A stretch of 64,000 nucleotides of DNA from Sphingomonas kyeonggiensis (GTDB lineage: Bacteria; Pseudomonadota; Alphaproteobacteria; Sphingomonadales; Sphingomonadaceae). Each line of letters opens with the position of its first letter. Position 1 is the stretch's first letter. Position numbers and translations under genes: made by a program. Under the pieces are notes generated by a model. It searched no databases. It was given only the letters and a program-made list of their open reading frames with translations, and was not told where the DNA came from. The stretch is from NCBI RefSeq assembly GCF_014204495.1, contig NZ_JACHLN010000002.1, positions 1,403,693 through 1,467,692 of the forward strand, in the 5' to 3' direction. Positions 44,019 through 52,367 of this stretch are shown here, one piece after another.

Positions 44019-44132
44019 GTTGTCCGCGCGCTTCTTGCTCGGGGCACCGGAGAGGCGGTTTGATCCAGCCCCTTGCCCCGGGCGCTGGCGTCGCTATCTG
44101 CGCAGCATAGTTTCTTCCCAAGGGGATCCACG

Positions 44133-45449
44133 TTGCGCATCGCTATGATCGGCACGGGCTATGTCGGCCTGGTTTCCGGCGCCTGTTTCTCGGACTTCGG
44201 CCATGACGTCGTCTGCGTCGACAAGGACGCACGCAAGATCGAGCTGCTTCACCAGGGCGTGATGCCGATCTACGAGCCGGGGCTCGACGCGCTGGTCGCC
44301 TCGAACGTGAAGGCGGGCCGCCTCTCCTTCACCACGGACCTGGCCGAAGGCGTCAAGGATGCCGATGCGATCTTCATCGCGGTGGGCACGCCCAGCCGCC
44401 GTGGCGATGGCCATGCTGATCTCAGCTATGTCTTCGCCGCCGCGCGCGAGATCGCCGAGAACCTGACCAAGGGCAGCGTGATCGTCACCAAGTCGACCGT
44501 GCCGGTCGGCACCGGCGACGAAGTCGAGCGCATCCTGGCGGAGGTCGCACCGAACAGCGGCGCGAAGGTCGTCTCCAATCCCGAGTTCCTGCGCGAAGGC
44601 GCCGCGATCGAGGACTTCAAGCGCCCCGACCGCGTCGTCGTCGGCACCGATGACGAGGGTGCGCGCGAAGTGATGCGCGCCATCTATCGCCCGCTCTCGC
44701 TCAACCAGTCGGCGCCGATCCTGTTCACCGGCCGCCGCACCAGCGAGCTGATCAAGTATGCGGCGAACGCGTTCCTGGCGGTGAAGATCACCTTCATCAA
44801 CGAGATCGCCGATCTGTGCGAGGAAGTCGGCGCCGACGTGCAGGAAGTCGCGCGCGGCATCGGCATGGACAACCGCATCGGCGGCAAGTTCCTCCATGCC
44901 GGCCCGGGCTATGGCGGCTCGTGCTTCCCCAAGGACACGCTGGCGCTGCTCAAGACCGCCGGCGACAACGAGACCCCGCTGCGCATCGTCGAGGCGACCG
45001 TGCAGGTCAACGACGCCCGCAAGCGCGCCATGGGCCGCAAGGTCATCAAGGCGATGGGCGGCGATATTCGCGGCAAGACGGTCGGCCTGCTCGGCCTCAC
45101 CTTCAAGCCGAACACCGACGACATGCGCGACGCGCCCAGCCTGTCGATCGTCGCGGCGCTGGAAGATGCGGGCGCCACGGTGAAGGCCTATGATCCGGAA
45201 GGCTTCGAGCAGGCCCGTCCGCTGCTGCCGAACGTCGAGTTCAGCGACAGCGCCTATGCCGCCGCGGACGGCGCCGATGCGCTGGTGATCGTCACCGAAT
45301 GGGATGCGTTCCGCGCGCTCGACCTTGGGCGGATCAAGTCGCTGCTCAAGGCGCCGCTTCTCGTCGACCTGCGCAACGTCTATCCGGCCGCGGAGGCCGA
45401 GCGTGCCGGGCTGACCCTGGTCGGCGTCGGCAAGCCGAAGCGCGGCTGA
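44133..45449 (+). CDS. ugd: UDP-glucose 6-dehydrogenase
   Basis: 438 aa, TTG start 44133 with AAGGGGA seven bases upstream; the protein begins RIAMIGTGYVGLVSGACFSD, exactly the UGD N terminus, so upstream in-frame ATG 44073 is not needed. Central AANAFLAVKITFINEIADLC, catalytic Cys in GPGYGGSCFPKDTLAL, and C-terminal GLTFKPNTDDMRDAPSL. Oxidises UDP-glucose (from GalU) to UDP-glucuronate, another likely donor for the polymer. Distinct from the dehydrogenases at 1 and 2927 in its cysteine motif. Confidence 0.94.
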   Translation: MRIAMIGTGYVGLVSGACFSDFGHDVVCVDKDARKIELLHQGVMPIYEPGLDALVASNVKAGRLSFTTDLAEGVKDADAIFIAVGTPSRRGDGHADLSYVFAAAREIAENLTKGSVIVTKSTVPVGTGDEVERILAEVAPNSGAKVVSNPEFLREGAAIEDFKRPDRVVVGTDDEGAREVMRAIYRPLSLNQSAPILFTGRRTSELIKYAANAFLAVKITFINEIADLCEEVGADVQEVARGIGMDNRIGGKFLHAGPGYGGSCFPKDTLALLKTAGDNETPLRIVEATVQVNDARKRAMGRKVIKAMGGDIRGKTVGLLGLTFKPNTDDMRDAPSLSIVAALEDAGATVKAYDPEGFEQARPLLPNVEFSDSAYAAADGADALVIVTEWDAFRALDLGRIKSLLKAPLLVDLRNVYPAAEAERAGLTLVGVGKPKRG

Positions 45450-45476
45450 TCCCGGCCATACGGGGGGAGTAGATCG

Positions 45477-46301
45477 ATGAAGGCCAGCCTGCTGCAGATG
45501 ACGAGCGGGATCGAGCCCGCTGAGAACGCGCGCACCATCGCCGATGGGGTTGCGCAGGCCGCGGCTGCCGGCAGCGCGATGCTGTTCACCCCCGAGATGT
45601 CCGGCCTGCTCGACGGCAATCGCGAGCGCGCCCGGGGCCATGTCGTGCCGGAAGACCAGGACCTGGTCCTCGCCGCCACCCGCGAGGCCGCGGCCAAGCA
45701 CGGCATCTGGGTCCATCTCGGCTCGCTCGCGGTGAAGGGTGAGGGCGACAAGTTCCTCAACCGCGGCTTCGTCATCGACGATACCGGCGCGATCCGGGCG
45801 AGCTATGACAAGCTCCATCTGTTCGACGTCGACCTCGCCACCGGCGAGAGCTGGCGCGAGTCCAATACCTATCAGCGCGGCGAGCGCGCGATCCTGGTCG
45901 ACACGCCGATCGGCCGGCTCGGCCTGGCGATCTGCTACGACATGCGCTTCCCGGACCTGTTCCGCGCGCTGAGCGATGCCGGCGCCACTGCCCTCGCCGT
46001 CCCCGCCGCCTTCACCCGCCCGACCGGCCAGGCGCATTGGCACGTGCTGCTGCGCGCCCGCGCGATCGAGGCGGAGGCCTTCCTCATCGCCGCCGCGCAG
46101 ACCGGCGAGCATGCGGACGGCCGCGCCACCTATGGCCATTCGCTGGTGATCGATCCCTGGGGCGAGGTGCTGCTCGACATGGGCGAGCAAGCCGGGCTCG
46201 ACACCGCCGAGATCGATCTCTCGCGCATCGAGGACGTCCGTTCGCGCATCCCGGTGCTCCGCCACCGCCGCTCCATTCCTCCCGTCGAGACCTTCGCATG
46301 A
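45477..46301 (+). CDS. Carbon-nitrogen hydrolase, Nit-type amidase
   Basis: 274 aa nitrilase superfamily member with catalytic Glu (LFTPEMSGLL), Lys (SYDKLHLFDVDLATGESW) and Cys (LAICYDMRFPDLFRAL). The Y-D-K-x-H-L-F-D-V and C-Y-D-x-R-F-P motifs are those of Nit1/Nit2 and YbeM-like enzymes; Nit1 hydrolyses deaminated glutathione and Nit2 is an omega-amidase. RBS GGGGGGAG. Its TGA overlaps the ATG of gshA (ATGA), pointing to a glutathione-linked role: repair of deaminated glutathione is the natural inference. Confidence 0.88.
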   Translation: MKASLLQMTSGIEPAENARTIADGVAQAAAAGSAMLFTPEMSGLLDGNRERARGHVVPEDQDLVLAATREAAAKHGIWVHLGSLAVKGEGDKFLNRGFVIDDTGAIRASYDKLHLFDVDLATGESWRESNTYQRGERAILVDTPIGRLGLAICYDMRFPDLFRALSDAGATALAVPAAFTRPTGQAHWHVLLRARAIEAEAFLIAAAQTGEHADGRATYGHSLVIDPWGEVLLDMGEQAGLDTAEIDLSRIEDVRSRIPVLRHRRSIPPVETFA

Positions 46302-47671
46302 GCACCAAGACCGAGAACACCAAGGTGTCGGCACCGATCGAGGACCGGCAGCAGCTGATCGACTATTTCGCCGGCGGCGAGAAGCCGAAGGAGCGCTGGC
46401 GGATCGGCACCGAGCACGAGAAGTTCGTGTTCGCCAAGAGCGACTTCCACGCCCCCAGCTACACCGAGCAGGGCGGCATCCGCGACCTGCTCGACGGCCT
46501 CACCGCCTATGGCTGGAAGCCCGTGCTCGAAGGCGACAACGTCATCGCCCTGTCCGGCCCCGACGGCACGGTCAGCCTCGAGCCCGCCGGCCAGCTCGAG
46601 CTCTCCGGCGCCCCGCTCGAGAACCTTCACGAGACCTGCAACGAGACCGGCCGCCACCTCGAGCAGGTCAAGCAGGTCGGCGAGCGCCTCGGGATCAACT
46701 ATCTCGGCCTCGGCATGTGGCCCGACAAGACCCGCGCCGAGCTGCCGATCATGCCCAAGGGCCGCTACGAGATCATGCTGCGCCACATGCCGCGCGTCGG
46801 CAATCTCGGGCTCGACATGATGCTGCGCACCTGCACGATCCAGGTGAACCTCGACTATGCCTCCGAAGCCGACATGGCGCAGAAGTTCCGCGTCGGCCTC
46901 GCGCTCCAGCCGCTGGCGACCGCGCTGTTCGCCAACTCGCCCTTCACCGAGGGCAAGCCCAACGGCTTCCTCAGCTTCCGCTCGAACATCTGGTCGGACA
47001 CCGATCCCGCGCGCACCGGCATGCTGCCCTTCGTCTTCGAGGACGGCTTCGGCTATGAGCGCTACGCCGAATACGCGCTCGATGTGCCGATGTACTTCGT
47101 CTACCGCGACGGCAAATATATCGACGCCGCCGGCCAGAGCTTCCGCGACTTCCTCAAGGGCGAGCTGCCCGCCTATCCCGGCCACAAGCCGACGATCGAC
47201 GACTGGGCCGATCATCTCTCGACCGCTTTCCCCGAAGTCCGCCTCAAGACCTTCCTCGAGATGCGCGGCGCCGATGGTGGCCGCTGGGGCCGGATCTGCG
47301 CGCTGCCCGCGCTGTGGGTCGGCCTGCTCTACGACCAGGGCGCGCTCGATGCCGCCTGGGACCTGGTGAAGGGCTGGTCGATGGAGGAGCGCGAGACGCT
47401 GCGCAGCTCGGTGCCGAAGCTGGCGCTCGCCGCCCCTCTGCCCGGCGGCGGCAAGCTCCGCGATATCGCCGGCGAAGTCCTCGACATCGCCGCCTCGGGC
47501 CTCAACGCCCGCGCGCGCTTCAACGCCTCGGGCGACAATGAGTCCGGCTTCCTCGATCCGCTGCGCGAAGTGGTCCGCACCGGCAAGGTGCCGGCGCAGG
47601 TCCTGCTCGATCGCTTCAACGGCGATTGGGGCGGCGACATCCGCCGCGTCTATGAGGAAGCGCGGTTCTAG
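46298..47671 (+). CDS. gshA: Glutamate--cysteine ligase, plant/alphaproteobacterial type
   Basis: 457 aa, the normal length of GCS2-type enzymes. First step of glutathione synthesis. ERWRIGTEHEKFVF near residue 36, SLEPAGQLELSGAPLENLH, YEIMLRHMPRVGNLG, RTCTIQVNLDY and NGFLSFRSNIWSDTDPARTG identify the family. ATG 46298 overlaps the amidase stop, so translation is coupled; the longer frame to 46037 lies inside the amidase gene. gshB is not in this window. Confidence 0.95.
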   Translation: MSTKTENTKVSAPIEDRQQLIDYFAGGEKPKERWRIGTEHEKFVFAKSDFHAPSYTEQGGIRDLLDGLTAYGWKPVLEGDNVIALSGPDGTVSLEPAGQLELSGAPLENLHETCNETGRHLEQVKQVGERLGINYLGLGMWPDKTRAELPIMPKGRYEIMLRHMPRVGNLGLDMMLRTCTIQVNLDYASEADMAQKFRVGLALQPLATALFANSPFTEGKPNGFLSFRSNIWSDTDPARTGMLPFVFEDGFGYERYAEYALDVPMYFVYRDGKYIDAAGQSFRDFLKGELPAYPGHKPTIDDWADHLSTAFPEVRLKTFLEMRGADGGRWGRICALPALWVGLLYDQGALDAAWDLVKGWSMEERETLRSSVPKLALAAPLPGGGKLRDIAGEVLDIAASGLNARARFNASGDNESGFLDPLREVVRTGKVPAQVLLDRFNGDWGGDIRRVYEEARF

Positions 47672-47949
47672 CCTCCCCGGCCCGGGGGAGCACCGCCGGG
47701 AAGGCTAGTCCCTTGCCGAAGCGATATCCGCTCGACTTCGCGAAGCCGCCCGTCGATTGCGGCGACTTCGTCGTCGTCCCCCTTGCGGATGGCGGCAACG
47801 ATCAGGTCGATCAGCTGCTGCGGGGCCGCGTCCCCGAAGCGCAGGAGCAACTCCTCGCCCGAGAGTACCGCGACGTCCCGAAGCACCATCCGCCCGCACT
47901 GGCCGATCTTGGGGTCGGATTCGGCCTTTCCACGCTTCACGCTCGCCAT
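47668..47949 (-). CDS. Small hypothetical protein
   Basis: 93 aa, unrecognised. KIGQCGRMVLRDVAVLSGEELLLRFGDAAPQQLIDLI looks like a genuine helical protein rather than a shadow, with a basic start and a Pro/Gly-rich end. It overlaps the end of gshA by 4 bp tail to tail. A weak purine run precedes the ATG. No homologue recalled; could be regulatory or spurious. Confidence 0.5.
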   Translation of the reverse strand: MASVKRGKAESDPKIGQCGRMVLRDVAVLSGEELLLRFGDAAPQQLIDLIVAAIRKGDDDEVAAIDGRLREVERISLRQGTSLPGGAPPGRGG

Positions 47950-48128
47950 GATCGCTTCGTCTCACTGAACCGTCGCAAAGCCTGCTCCCGGCCCCGAAAC
48001 CCGGAAATTGGTAAATTTACGTATTACCGTTCCCGGCACCCAAACCCTTGCCCAGCCATACCCTCGGATTATGGCCCCTGGGCCCTTCGGCATGGCAAAC
48101 CCCGCCAACGCTGCTGTAGGGAACGAGC

Positions 48129-49022
48129 ATGGCCTATTTCCTCGGGATAGACGCGGGCGGCAGCCATTGCCGCAGCCGGCTGGTTGACGAACGCGGGACG
48201 ATCCTCGGCACCGGGGAGAGCGGTCCCGCCAATACCCGTATCGGGATCGAGCGGCTCCACGCCGTGCTGAGCGAGGTCGTCCAGCAGGCGATCTCCGCCG
48301 CCGGGCTCGACGCCGCCCAGGCCGCGACGATCCGCGCCGGCATGGGCATCGCCGGCATCACCCGCACCGGCATGCGCGAGCAGCTCGCCGCCCTGCCCTT
48401 CCCCTTTGCCGACATCATCTTCGCCACCGATGCCGCGATCGCCAATCTCGGCGCGCATGCCGGGGCGGAGGGCGCCACGCTGATCATCGGCACCGGCAGC
48501 ATCGCCGAGGTCCGCGTCGGCACCACCAGCTTCGCGATCGGCGGCTATGGCTTCCCGATCTCGGACGAAGGCAGCGGCGCCGCGCTCGGCCTCAGCGCGA
48601 TGCGCCATGCGCTGCGCGCGCTCGACGGCCGCAGCGAAGTCACCGCGCTCAGCCACGCCGTCACCGCCGGCTTCGGGCACGACACCGCCCGCGCCGTCGC
48701 CTGGATGGATGCCGCGACCCCCAAGGATTACGCGGCCTTCGCTCCGCTCGTCATGGACTATGCCGAGAATAACGACGCGATCGCTCGCTCGATCGTCGAG
48801 GATGCCGCCCAGCATATCGAACGCTTCATCGAGACGATCTTCGCCCGCGGCGCCGTCCGCTGCGCGCTCGCCGGCGGCCTTGCGATGCGGATCAAGCCCT
48901 GGCTGCGCGCCCGCACCGTCGCCCGGCTGACCGATGCCATCGCCGATCCGCTCGACGGCGCGCTGCTCCTCGCCGGCCTGTCCGCCTCCGCCCTCCCGAC
49001 CCGGAAGACGCATGTCGACTGA
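48129..49022 (+). CDS. BadF/BadG/BcrA-type ATPase, probable amino-sugar kinase
   Basis: 297 aa ASKHA-fold kinase. YFLGIDAGGSHCRSRLVD holds the phosphate-1 motif, GPANTRIG, GIAGITRTG and FATDAAIANLGAHAG the central part, then LIIGTGSIAEVR (adenosine/phosphate 2) and ISDEGSGAALG. Closest in wording to glucosamine or N-acetylglucosamine kinases. Immediately upstream of murQ and nagA (11-bp overlap), so it likely phosphorylates GlcNAc or MurNAc sugars from wall turnover. RBS AGGGA. Confidence 0.85.
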   Translation: MAYFLGIDAGGSHCRSRLVDERGTILGTGESGPANTRIGIERLHAVLSEVVQQAISAAGLDAAQAATIRAGMGIAGITRTGMREQLAALPFPFADIIFATDAAIANLGAHAGAEGATLIIGTGSIAEVRVGTTSFAIGGYGFPISDEGSGAALGLSAMRHALRALDGRSEVTALSHAVTAGFGHDTARAVAWMDAATPKDYAAFAPLVMDYAENNDAIARSIVEDAAQHIERFIETIFARGAVRCALAGGLAMRIKPWLRARTVARLTDAIADPLDGALLLAGLSASALPTRKTHVD

Positions 49023-49893
49023 AGCCACCGACCCCCGCTACCACGAACTCGATCGCTGGCCCACCGAGACCGCCGTCGAGGCGATGCTCGAGGCCCAGCT
49101 CGCCGCGATCGCCGCGCTCAAGGCCCAGACAGCCCCGATCGCCGCCGCGATCGATGCCGCCGCCGGGCGGCTCCGTAATGGCGGCCGCATCGCCTATGCC
49201 GGCGCCGGCACGTCGGGCCGGATCGGCGTGCAGGACGGCGTCGAGCTCACCCCCACCTTCAACTGGCCGTTCGAGCGGCTCGCCTTCCTCATCGCCGGTG
49301 GCCCCGCCGCGCTCACCCGCACCCAGGAGGGCGCCGAGGACAGTCGCGCCGCCGCGATCGCAGCGGTGGAGACCGAAGCGCTCGGCCCCGACGACGTGCT
49401 GATCGGCGTCGCCGCCAGCGGCCGCACCCCCTATGTCATCGCCGCGCTCGAAGCCGCCCGTGCCGCCGGCGCGCTGACCATCGGCGTCTCCAACAATCCC
49501 GACACCCCGGTGCTGGCCGCCGCCGAATATGCCATCCTCGCCGACACCGGCAGCGAAGTCGTCGCCGGCTCCACCCGGATGAAGGCCGGCACCGCGCAGA
49601 AGGTCACGCTCAACCTGATCTCAACGGGCATCATGCTGCGCCTCGGGCTCGTCCACCACGGGCTGATGGTCAACATGCAGGTGTCGAACGCCAAGCTGCG
49701 CATCCGCGCGATCCGCATGGTCGCCACCCTCGCCGGCACCGACGAGACCGCGGCCGAGCGCGCGCTCGACGCCGGCGGCCTCAACATCAAGCGCGCCGTG
49801 CTGATCGCCCGCGGGCTCGACGCCGCCGAAGCCGAGACCCTGCTCGCCGCCGCCCAGGGCAGCCTCGGCGCGGCGCTGGACACGCTCGCGTGA
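49012..49893 (+). CDS. murQ: N-acetylmuramic acid 6-phosphate etherase
   Basis: 293 aa SIS-domain etherase that cleaves the lactyl ether of MurNAc-6P to GlcNAc-6P. ELDRWPTETAVEAML at the N terminus, IAYAGAGTSGRIGVQDGVEL (phosphosugar site), GVAASGRTPYVIAAL and AGSTRMKAGTAQKVTLNLIST are MurQ signatures. Starts 11 bases inside the kinase gene and ends with a GTGA overlap with nagA. Forms a wall-sugar recycling operon. Confidence 0.95.
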   Translation: MSTEATDPRYHELDRWPTETAVEAMLEAQLAAIAALKAQTAPIAAAIDAAAGRLRNGGRIAYAGAGTSGRIGVQDGVELTPTFNWPFERLAFLIAGGPAALTRTQEGAEDSRAAAIAAVETEALGPDDVLIGVAASGRTPYVIAALEAARAAGALTIGVSNNPDTPVLAAAEYAILADTGSEVVAGSTRMKAGTAQKVTLNLISTGIMLRLGLVHHGLMVNMQVSNAKLRIRAIRMVATLAGTDETAAERALDAGGLNIKRAVLIARGLDAAEAETLLAAAQGSLGAALDTLA

Positions 49894-51014
49894 AAGCCCT
49901 GGTCAACGGCCGCATGCTGCTGGCCGAAGGCTGGCGCGACGATGCCTGTGTGGTGATCGAGGGCGAGCGGATCGCCGCGATCCTGCCCGATCCGCCCGCC
50001 GGTGCCGAACCCGTCGACCTTGCCGGCCACACCCTGCTCCCCGGCTTCATCGATACCCAGGTCAATGGCGGCGGCGGCCGGTTGTTCAACGACGATCCCA
50101 GCGTCGAGACGCTACGGGTCATCGCCGAGACGCACCGCCGCTACGGCACCACCGGCCTGCTCCCCACGCTGATCAGCGACGATCTCTCGGTGATCGAGGC
50201 CGCGATCCAGGCCGTGGACGCCGCGATCGAGGCGGGCGTGCCCGGCATCCTCGGCATCCATATCGAGGGCCCGTTCCTCAACCCGGTCCGCCGCGGCATC
50301 CACAGCGAGAGCAAGATCCAGCCACTGCAGGACCAGTTCCTCGCGCTGCTCGAATCCGCCCGCCACGGCAGGACGCTGGTCACCCTCGCGCCCGAAGCCG
50401 CCACGCCCGATCAGGTCGCCCGCCTCGCCGCCGCCGGGGTGATCGTCGCCGCCGGCCATTCGGACGCCCCCTATGAGACGGTCCGCGCCGCGCTCGACAA
50501 TGGCGCAACCGGCTTCACCCATATCTTCAACGCGATGTCGCCGCTCACCAGCCGCGCGCCCGGCATGGTCGGCGCCGCGCTCGAGGCAGCGGATGCCTAT
50601 GCCGGCATCATCGCCGACGGCCACCACCTCCACCCCGCCACGCTGCGCGTCGCGCTGCGCGCCAAGGGCCCCGACCATTTGATGCTGGTCACCGACGCGA
50701 TGCCCAGCGTCGGCAGCGACGAGGATCATTTCCTGATCCACGGCCGCGAGATCCACCGCGATGGCGACCGCCTGGTCGGCGCCGACGGCACGCTGGCCGG
50801 CTCGACGCTCACCATGGCCGGCGCGGTGAAGGGAATGATGGAACAGGGCCGCGTGCCGCTGGAGACCGCCTCCCGCATGGCCTCGGCCACCCCGGCGGCG
50901 TTCCTCGGCCTGGCCGGCAAGCTCGGCCACATCGCCCCCGGCTACCGCGCCGACCTGGTGCTGCTGGACGACGCGCTGGACGTGCAGCGCAGCTGGATTG
51001 GGGGACGCGCATAA
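49890..51014 (+). CDS. nagA: N-acetylglucosamine-6-phosphate deacetylase
   Basis: 374 aa amidohydrolase. GTG start at 49890 overlaps the murQ stop. Metal-site and substrate motifs: LPGFIDTQVNGGGG (H replaced by Q in the usual H-x-H, as in many NagA), HIEGPFLNP, AAGHSDAPYETV, FTHIFNAMSPLTSRAPG, IADGHHLHPATLR and VTDAMPSVG. Converts GlcNAc-6P, also the product of murQ, to GlcN-6P. nagB is not seen here. Followed by a strong terminator. Confidence 0.95.
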   Translation: MKALVNGRMLLAEGWRDDACVVIEGERIAAILPDPPAGAEPVDLAGHTLLPGFIDTQVNGGGGRLFNDDPSVETLRVIAETHRRYGTTGLLPTLISDDLSVIEAAIQAVDAAIEAGVPGILGIHIEGPFLNPVRRGIHSESKIQPLQDQFLALLESARHGRTLVTLAPEAATPDQVARLAAAGVIVAAGHSDAPYETVRAALDNGATGFTHIFNAMSPLTSRAPGMVGAALEAADAYAGIIADGHHLHPATLRVALRAKGPDHLMLVTDAMPSVGSDEDHFLIHGREIHRDGDRLVGADGTLAGSTLTMAGAVKGMMEQGRVPLETASRMASATPAAFLGLAGKLGHIAPGYRADLVLLDDALDVQRSWIGGRA

Positions 51015-51016
51015 TT

Positions 51017-51164
51017 CCCCTCCCTGCAAGGGAGGGGCTAGGGGTGGGTTAGAAAAAGCCGGGCTCGATGCCCGGCTTTTTCTGCTTTCGGCTACCGTCT
51101 CGCTGGGCGCCTCCGGAAGACCGGAGGCGCAACCCACCCCCAACCCCTCCCTTGCAGGGAGGGG
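51017..51164. repeat. Composite inverted-repeat element after nagA
   Basis: Outer 34-bp inverted repeats (51017-51050 and 51131-51164) match at 32 of 34 positions. Inside are a 13-bp-stem terminator (51052-51082) and a second hairpin GCGCCTCCGG / CCGGAGGCGC (51107-51130). The whole unit can fold into one long structure. Resembles the REP/MITE-like elements rich in CCCTCCCTTGCAGGGAGGGG found in sphingomonads. No ORF inside. Confidence 0.8.
51052..51082 (+). terminator. Intrinsic terminator of the murQ-nagA operon
   Basis: GAAAAAGCCGGGC / GCCCGGCTTTTTC, 13-bp perfect stem with 5-nt loop and T run; symmetrical, so bidirectional. Situated within the composite repeat. Confidence 0.9.
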
Positions 51165-51262
51165 AGCAAAAAGCCCCCCATCCTACTCCCCCCTAAACAT
51201 AAACTAGATCGCGCTCCCTCAGCCCGCTTCCTAAATCGCCCCCCATGCTGCATTCCGGGAAC

Positions 51263-52201
51263 ATGACGGAGAACCAGGCTCAAGCGACCGCATCGCTCGC
51301 CCCCGCGCGCCTGACGCACCTCCAGCGGCTCGAGGCCGAGAGCATCCACATCCTGCGCGAAGTCGTCGCCGAGGCCGAGCGCCCGGTGATGCTCTATTCG
51401 ATCGGCAAGGACAGCGCGGTGATGCTCCATCTCGCGCGCAAGGCCTTCTACCCCGCCCCCCCGCCCTTCCCGCTCCTCCATGTCGACACGACCTGGAAGT
51501 TCCGCGCGATGTACGATCTGCGCGACAAGGCGGCGCGCGATGCCGGCATGGAGCTGCTCGTCCACAAGAACCCCGAGGCCGAGGCGCTGGGGATCAACCC
51601 GTTCGATCATGGCGGCCGCCATACCGACATGTGGAAGACCGAGGGGCTCAAGCAGGCGCTCGACAAATACGGCTTCGACGCGGCCTTTGGCGGCGCCCGG
51701 CGCGACGAGGAGAAGAGCCGCGCCAAGGAGCGCGTGTTCAGCTTCCGCACCGCCAGCCACCGCTGGGACCCGAAGAACCAGCGCCCCGAGCTCTGGCACC
51801 TCTACAATGCCCGCAAGGAGAAGGGCGAGAGCATCCGCGTCTTCCCGCTCTCCAACTGGACCGAGCTCGACATCTGGCAGTACATCCTCGCCGAGGGGAT
51901 CGAGATCGTCCCGCTCTATTTCGCCGCCCCCCGTCCGACGGTGGAGCGCGACGGCCTGTTGCTGATGGTCGATGACGAGCGCTTCCGCCTCAATCCCGGC
52001 GAGCAGCCGGTCACCCGCTCGGTCCGCTTCCGCACGCTCGGCTGCTACCCGCTCACCGGCGCGGTCGAGAGCGAGGCCGATACGCTGGAGGCGGTCATCC
52101 AGGAGATGCTGCTGACCACCACCAGCGAACGCCAGGGCCGCGCGATCGACCACGACCAGGCGGCGAGCATGGAGAAGAAGAAGCAGGAGGGGTATTTCTG
52201 A
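51263..52201 (+). CDS. cysD: Sulfate adenylyltransferase subunit 2
   Basis: 312 aa from ATG 51263, with CGGGAAC just upstream; ATG 51245 would add six residues. PAPS-reductase-like fold: [21 protein letters not shown] at the N terminus, [20 protein letters not shown] (PP-loop), and [20 protein letters not shown]. Works with CysN to make APS from ATP and sulfate. First of a cysD-cysNC-cysQ operon; a REP-like palindrome separates it from cysNC. Confidence 0.96.
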   Translation: MTENQAQATASLAPARLTHLQRLEAESIHILREVVAEAERPVMLYSIGKDSAVMLHLARKAFYPAPPPFPLLHVDTTWKFRAMYDLRDKAARDAGMELLVHKNPEAEALGINPFDHGGRHTDMWKTEGLKQALDKYGFDAAFGGARRDEEKSRAKERVFSFRTASHRWDPKNQRPELWHLYNARKEKGESIRVFPLSNWTELDIWQYILAEGIEIVPLYFAAPRPTVERDGLLLMVDDERFRLNPGEQPVTRSVRFRTLGCYPLTGAVESEADTLEAVIQEMLLTTTSERQGRAIDHDQAASMEKKKQEGYF

Positions 52202-52251
52202 TGCGGCCCGCTTCGACCTCTTCTCCCTTCACCACCCCCACCCCCTTCCCC

Positions 52252-52332
52252 GTCATCCCCGCGCAGGCGGGGATCCAGAGTCATGAAGGACATCGCTCTG
52301 TTGCCCTGGATCCCCGCCTGCGCGGGGATGAC
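52252..52332. repeat. Palindromic REP-like element, copy 2
   Basis: 27-bp perfect arms (52252-52278 and 52306-52332) around 27 bp. The arm begins GTCATCCCCGCGCAGG, as in copy 1 at 35986. It sits inside the operon between cysD and cysNC, where it may protect or cut the mRNA. Confidence 0.9.
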
Positions 52333-52367
52333 GGGCTGGGAAATGACGACGGGCTGGGAGAACACGC

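Noticed and set aside
44094..46334. 746-aa minus-strand open frame over ugd and the amidase
   Set aside because: Crosses two real genes and has no recognisable domain.
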